DNA from: Hyphomicrobiaceae bacterium
Lineage (GTDB): Bacteria > Pseudomonadota > Alphaproteobacteria > Rhizobiales > Ancalomicrobiaceae
NCBI GenBank assembly: GCA_016793065.1
Contig: JAEULV010000097.1
Coordinates: 1-38,999, forward strand
Direction: 5' to 3'
Length of the DNA stretch: 38,999 bases
The translations under genes and the position numbers were made by a program. Positions 35,762 to 38,999 of the stretch are shown here, one piece after another; within the stretch, counting starts at the first letter, position 1; every line of letters starts with the position of its first letter. A model generated the notes under the pieces. That model had not been told where the DNA came from. It did no database searches and saw only the letters and a list, made by a program, of their open reading frames with translations.

Positions 35762-36235
35762 TCACACCGGAATCCGCGTCGTCCGCTTCACCGTGCGCAG
35801 CGTCAGGGTGGACTGGACGCGGGTGACGCCGGGGAGGCGGGTGAGCACTTCCGAATGCAGGCGCTCGAGGTCGGCCATGTCGCCGAAGACGATGCGCAGG
35901 AGATAGTCGTGCTGGCCGGCGAGCAGGTAGCATTCCTGCACCTCCGGGATCACCTTCACCCGCGTCTCGAACGCCTCCAGCGCCGCGCGTTGCTGCGCGT
36001 CGAGGGTGATGAACACATAGGCCGTGCCGGGAAACCCCGCCGCCGTCTGGTCGAGGATCAGCGCCGTGCCGGCCACCAGGGCGCTCTCCTCCAGGATCTT
36101 GACCCGTCGCAGGCAGGCCGAGGGCGACAGGTGCACCCGTTCGGCCAGATCGGCATTGGTGATGCGGCCGTCGACCTGAAGAATGTCGAGAATGGCGCGG
36201 TCGCGGTCGTCGAGGGCAGGCAGATCTTGTTGCAT
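35762..36235 (-). CDS. Lrp/AsnC family regulator, probable AldR
   Basis: A 157-residue Lrp/AsnC protein. The helix-turn-helix is 'ILQVDGRITNADLAERVHLSPSACLRRVKILEESALV', and the RAM effector-binding domain follows (about 70-150, 'VIPEVQECYLLAGQHDYLLRIVFGDMADLERLH'). Such proteins bind amino acids and multimerise on promoters. It is divergent from alanine dehydrogenase, and Lrp-type AldR proteins beside ald commonly activate it in response to alanine, so that is its likely target. The long intergenic region holds two dyads. Confidence 0.92.
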   Translation of the reverse strand: MQQDLPALDDRDRAILDILQVDGRITNADLAERVHLSPSACLRRVKILEESALVAGTALILDQTAAGFPGTAYVFITLDAQQRAALEAFETRVKVIPEVQECYLLAGQHDYLLRIVFGDMADLERLHSEVLTRLPGVTRVQSTLTLRTVKRTTRIPV

Positions 36236-36306
36236 CGCAGTATATTCGACTTCTGAGAGGTTATGGCGGACGCTGTATCGAGCATTGATATTATCGTCGA
36301 ATAAAC

Positions 36307-36328
36307 TGCGAAATCAAATGGTTTCGCA
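36307..36328. promoter_or_regulatory. Dyad TGCGAAA-N8-TTTCGCA in the lrp/ald intergenic region
   Basis: A perfect 7-bp inverted repeat in the A/T-rich centre of the 284-base divergent region, 72 bases from the regulator start and 192 bases from ald. It is a plausible Lrp/AsnC binding site. Confidence 0.55.
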
Positions 36329-36358
36329 CTATCAATTCGGTTACAAATTGCGCAGCCG

Positions 36359-36376
36359 TTGACATAGGCTTGTCAA
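36359..36376. promoter_or_regulatory. Dyad TTGACA-TAGGCT-TGTCAA upstream of ald
   Basis: A perfect 6-bp inverted repeat with a 6-base spacer, 31 bases after the dyad at 36307-36328. Its left arm is also a consensus -35 box, though no good -10 follows at the right distance. It may be a second regulator site overlapping the ald promoter. Confidence 0.45.
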
Positions 36377-36519
36377 AGGTTGGCGACCCGGTTCCGCATC
36401 GCGGCAAGACCAGCGCCAACCGGCCTTGCCGCGATCCCCCCAGCGCGCGGAAGGTCATTGAATTCAAGCCTTTGCGGCCTCGTTCCCAATCAGGCCGCTC
36501 CCGAGCAAGAGGTGATGTC

Positions 36520-37638
36520 ATGCGCGTCGGTGTGCCGAAGGAAATCAAGGACCATGAGGATCGCGTCGGCCTGGTGCCCGGCTCGGTGCGCGAACTTGTC
36601 GCCCATGGTCATTCGGTCGCGGTGCAGAAGGGCGCCGGCCTTGGCGCCGGCATCGTCGATGCCGATTTCGTCGCCGCCGGCGCGAGCCTGGTCGACAGCG
36701 CCGACGAGATCTGGGCCGGCGCCGAAATGGTGGTCAAGGTCAAGGAGCCGCTGGCGGTCGAGCGCGCCAGGATGCGCGACGGCCAGCTGCTGTTCACCTA
36801 TCTGCATCTGGCGCCGGATCCGGATCAGGCCCGCGACCTGATGAAGTCGGGCGCCACCTGCATCGCCTACGAGACCGTCACCAGCCCGTCCGGCGCCCTG
36901 CCGCTGCTCTTCCCGATGTCGGAAGTCGCCGGCCGCATGGCGGTGCAGTCCGGCGCCCATTGCCTCGAGAACGCCGCCGGCGGTCGCGGCATCCTGCTCG
37001 GCGGCGTGCCGGGCGTCGCGCCGGCCAATGTGGTGATCCTCGGCGGCGGCGTCTCCGGCAGCAATGCCACGATGATGGCCGTCGGCCTCGGCGCCGACGT
37101 CACCGTCGTCGACCGCAATGTCGATGTGCTGCGCCGGCTCGTCGCCCAGTTCGGCAGCCGCATCAAGACCGTGTACTCGACCCGCGACGCCGTCGCCCGC
37201 CTGCTCGCCGATGCCGATCTGGTGATCGGCACCGTGCTGATCCCCGGCGCCTCGGCGCCGAAGCTGATCACCCGCGACCTGTTGGCGACAATGAAGAAGG
37301 GCTCGGTCATCGTCGACGTCTCGATCGATCAGGGCGGCTGCGCCGACACCTCCCGCGCCACCACCCATTCCAACCCGACCTATGTCGTTGACGGCGTCGT
37401 GCATTATTGCGTCGCCAACATGCCCGGCGGCGTCGCCCGCACCTCCGCCTTCGCCCTCAACAACGCCACGCTGCCGTTCACCCTGGCGCTCGCCGACAAG
37501 GGCTGGAAGAAGGCGCTGGCCGACGACCCGCACCTGCGCAACGGCCTCAATGTCCATGCCGGCCAGATCACCCACCCGGCCGTCGCCGAGGCGCTCGGCC
37601 TGAGCTTGCTCGCCCCCGAGCGGGCGCTGGCGGCCTGA
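36520..37638 (+). CDS. ald: Alanine dehydrogenase
   Basis: A 372-residue NAD-dependent enzyme interconverting L-alanine and pyruvate plus ammonia. Substrate residues sit at the family's usual numbers: Arg15 (DRVG), Lys75 (VKVKEP) and His96 (YLHLAPD). The NAD-binding fold is [13 protein letters not shown], and '[43 protein letters not shown]' is the conserved C-terminal signature. The ATG at 36520 has AGAGG upstream; longer frames to 36370 are not conserved. It is divergent from an Lrp/AsnC regulator and ends at a strong terminator (37671-37703). Confidence 0.96.
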   Translation: MRVGVPKEIKDHEDRVGLVPGSVRELVAHGHSVAVQKGAGLGAGIVDADFVAAGASLVDSADEIWAGAEMVVKVKEPLAVERARMRDGQLLFTYLHLAPDPDQARDLMKSGATCIAYETVTSPSGALPLLFPMSEVAGRMAVQSGAHCLENAAGGRGILLGGVPGVAPANVVILGGGVSGSNATMMAVGLGADVTVVDRNVDVLRRLVAQFGSRIKTVYSTRDAVARLLADADLVIGTVLIPGASAPKLITRDLLATMKKGSVIVDVSIDQGGCADTSRATTHSNPTYVVDGVVHYCVANMPGGVARTSAFALNNATLPFTLALADKGWKKALADDPHLRNGLNVHAGQITHPAVAEALGLSLLAPERALAA

Positions 37639-37670
37639 TCGGCGACCGCGCCGGCATTCGCACCGTGAAC

Positions 37671-37703
37671 AAGGCCCCGATCCGGTCAGGATCGGGGCCT
37701 TTT
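37671..37703 (+). terminator. Rho-independent terminator of ald
   Basis: AAGGCCCCGATCC pairs with GGATCGGGGCCTT over the loop GGTCA, giving a perfect 13-bp stem that ends in TTTT. It begins 32 bases after the ald stop. Confidence 0.93.
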
Positions 37704-37827
37704 CGCATGTGCCTGTCCGCTTGCGCCGCCATTGCCCGCTCGCGCAACGGAAACTCCCGCGCTTACCCCGTTGCCAAGCCTGCCGTGCCGGTCCAGTCTC
37801 TGGCCCGATCACATTCCGGAGCGCGCC

Positions 37828-38820
37828 ATGACCGATTTCCCCGCCCTCATTGTCAGCCGCGACGACGCGACCAAGGCCTATGCCGTGACCCGATCGCGGT
37901 TGAGCGAGGCAGACCTGATGCCGGGCGACGTCACCGTCGCGGTCGAATGGTCGACGGTCAATTACAAGGACGGGCTGGCGCTGACCGGCAAGGGTCCGGT
38001 GGTCCGGCGCTTTCCCATGGTGCCCGGCATCGACTTCGCCGGCCGGGTGACCGCCTCCGGACATCCGGATTTCACCGTCGGCGATGAGGTCATCCTCAAC
38101 GGCTGGGGCGTCGGCGAGGTGCATTTCGGCGCCTATGCCGGCCTGGCCCGGGTCAAGGGCGACTGGCTGATCAAGCGGCCGGCGGAACTGTCGGCCCGTC
38201 GCGCCATGGCGATCGGCACCGCCGGCTACACCGCCATGCTGGCGATCCTGGCGCTGGAGCGGCATGCCATCACCCCGGCGCGCGGCCCGGTGCTGGTCAC
38301 CGGCGCCGCCGGCGGCGTCGGCTCGATCGCGGTCGCGGTGCTGGCAAGGCTCGGCTATACCGTGCTCGCCTCGACCGGCCGGCCGCAGGAGGCTGACTAT
38401 CTCAGGCAGCTCGGCGCCGGCGACATTGTCGAGCGGTCGGAACTGTCGGCCCCCGGCAAGCCGCTCGGGCGCGAGCGCTGGGCCGGCGCCGTCGATTCGG
38501 TCGGCTCCACCACGCTTGCCAATGTGCTCGCCCAGACGAGCTATGGCGGCGCCGTTGCCGCCTGCGGTCTCGCCGGCGGCGCCGATCTGCCGGCAACGGT
38601 CATGCCCTTCATCCTGCGCGGCGTCTCGCTGCTCGGCATCGACAGCGTCAATGCGCCGATCTCGATCCGCGAGGAAGCCTATCGCCGGCTGGTGCGCGAC
38701 CTCGACTTCGACCAGCTCGACCGGCTGACGACCGAGGTTGAGTTCGCCGATCTGGTCGACGTCGGCCACGATATCCTCGCCGGCAAGGTGCGCGGCCGAG
38801 TCGTCGTCAAGATCGGTTGA
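37828..38820 (+). CDS. acuI: Zinc-free MDR quinone oxidoreductase, AcuI/YhdH (acrylyl-CoA reductase) type
   Basis: A 330-residue medium-chain reductase of the YhdH/AcuI subgroup; these use NADPH to reduce acryloyl-CoA to propionyl-CoA. Typical stretches are 'STVNYKDGLALTGKGPVVRRFPMVPGIDFAG', 'LNGWGVGEVHFGAYAGLARVKGDWLI' and 'GPVLVTGAAGGVGSIAVAVLARLGY' (Rossmann fold), then 'FILRGVSLLGIDSVNAPISIREEAYRRLVRDL'. Zinc-ligand cysteines are absent, as expected. The ATG at 37828 has GGAG upstream. It stands alone after the ald terminator. The downstream gap (38821-38976) contains the G/C-rich palindrome GGCGCCCCGGGGC-like sequence, not a clear terminator. Confidence 0.9.
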   Translation: MTDFPALIVSRDDATKAYAVTRSRLSEADLMPGDVTVAVEWSTVNYKDGLALTGKGPVVRRFPMVPGIDFAGRVTASGHPDFTVGDEVILNGWGVGEVHFGAYAGLARVKGDWLIKRPAELSARRAMAIGTAGYTAMLAILALERHAITPARGPVLVTGAAGGVGSIAVAVLARLGYTVLASTGRPQEADYLRQLGAGDIVERSELSAPGKPLGRERWAGAVDSVGSTTLANVLAQTSYGGAVAACGLAGGADLPATVMPFILRGVSLLGIDSVNAPISIREEAYRRLVRDLDFDQLDRLTTEVEFADLVDVGHDILAGKVRGRVVVKIG

Positions 38821-38976
38821 CGCCCTGCCGCCAGGCGTGGCGCGTGCCGGCTCGCCCGCGCCGCGACGCCCCGGGGCGCCGCATGGCGTCGGCAAGCCTG
38901 CCCTTGGCGTGCCACTATCGGTCGGGTTCAATGGCGACGTCGCCGTTCGCGGCAGCCGCTATCGCGGGGCGAAACG

Positions 38977-38999
38977 ATGGAAGTGATCCTGATCCTGCT
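38977..38999 (+). CDS. Possible start of a further gene, cut by the window edge
   Basis: An ATG at 38977 preceded by GGGG opens a frame beginning MEVILIL, interrupted by the end of the sequence. The residues are hydrophobic and too few to identify. The first five resemble ribosomal protein L9, but the rest do not. Confidence 0.25.

Noticed and set aside
35433..35933. Longer 166-codon reading of the minus-strand parD starting with an ATG at 35933
   Set aside because: It overlaps the Lrp-type gene, and the GTG at 35708 with GGAGG gives the normal ParD length.
36490..38931. Minus-strand frame of about 800 codons opposite ald and acuI
   Set aside because: Shadow of two secure genes and runs through the strong ald terminator.
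38977..38999. Start of ribosomal protein L9 (rplI)
   Set aside because: Only the first five residues agree; the next two do not, and the fragment is too short to judge.

Overview
The window is about 39 kb of GC-rich chromosomal DNA from an alphaproteobacterium, most likely a Hyphomicrobiales (Rhizobiales) member. This rests on the PHA locus (phaAB divergent from phaR), a very large PodJ-like polarity protein, the MerR/fad operon, HxlR and Lrp regulators paired with divergent enzyme genes, and strong G/C preference at third codon positions. Coding density is high and almost everything looks like core metabolism. No rRNA, tRNA, CRISPR array, prophage or insertion sequence was recognised. The only accessory-like spot is a decayed toxin-antitoxin locus near 35.2-35.7 kb.

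Layout. 0.1-5.8 kb: rnhB, then phaA-phaB (polyhydroxybutyrate precursor synthesis) divergent from phaR, then a c-di-GMP protein with a degenerate GGDEF and a nearly intact EAL domain. 6.0-10.5 kb: a minus-strand operon of a fused 2-oxoacid dehydrogenase E1 (alpha+beta), a FabD-like acyltransferase lacking the malonyl-binding Arg, and a saccharopine-dehydrogenase-like oxidoreductase. I cannot assign this operon to a known pathway, and it is the best candidate for undescribed biochemistry. 10.8-15.2 kb: the 1472-residue PodJ-like protein. 15.7-22.4 kb: a MerR regulator with a strong terminator, a 20-bp perfect palindrome, and acyl-CoA dehydrogenase - thiolase - FadB-type multifunctional protein (beta-oxidation). 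22.7-27.7 kb: Bax-inhibitor-1 protein, an ABC ATPase/permease pair (YbbA/YbbP type) and divergent tesA-type esterase. 27.7-31.9 kb: aldo/keto reductase, GlcG-like protein, gamma-glutamyltransferase-family enzyme and two small unknowns. 31.9-38.8 kb: malate synthase, HxlR regulator with divergent NmrA-type reductase, the TA remnant, Lrp/AsnC regulator divergent from alanine dehydrogenase, and an AcuI/YhdH-type reductase.

How the genes fit together. Much of the window concerns acetyl-CoA: beta-oxidation produces it, PhaA/PhaB divert it into storage polymer under PhaR control, and malate synthase takes it into the glyoxylate shunt. Alanine dehydrogenase and AcuI handle neighbouring C3 metabolism. 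The most unusual findings are (1) two face-to-face parDE-like modules whose toxin frames both end in one shared CTAG, (2) the E1/acyltransferase/oxidoreductase operon with altered acyltransferase specificity residues, and (3) several well-formed dyads placed where operators of the local regulators should lie.
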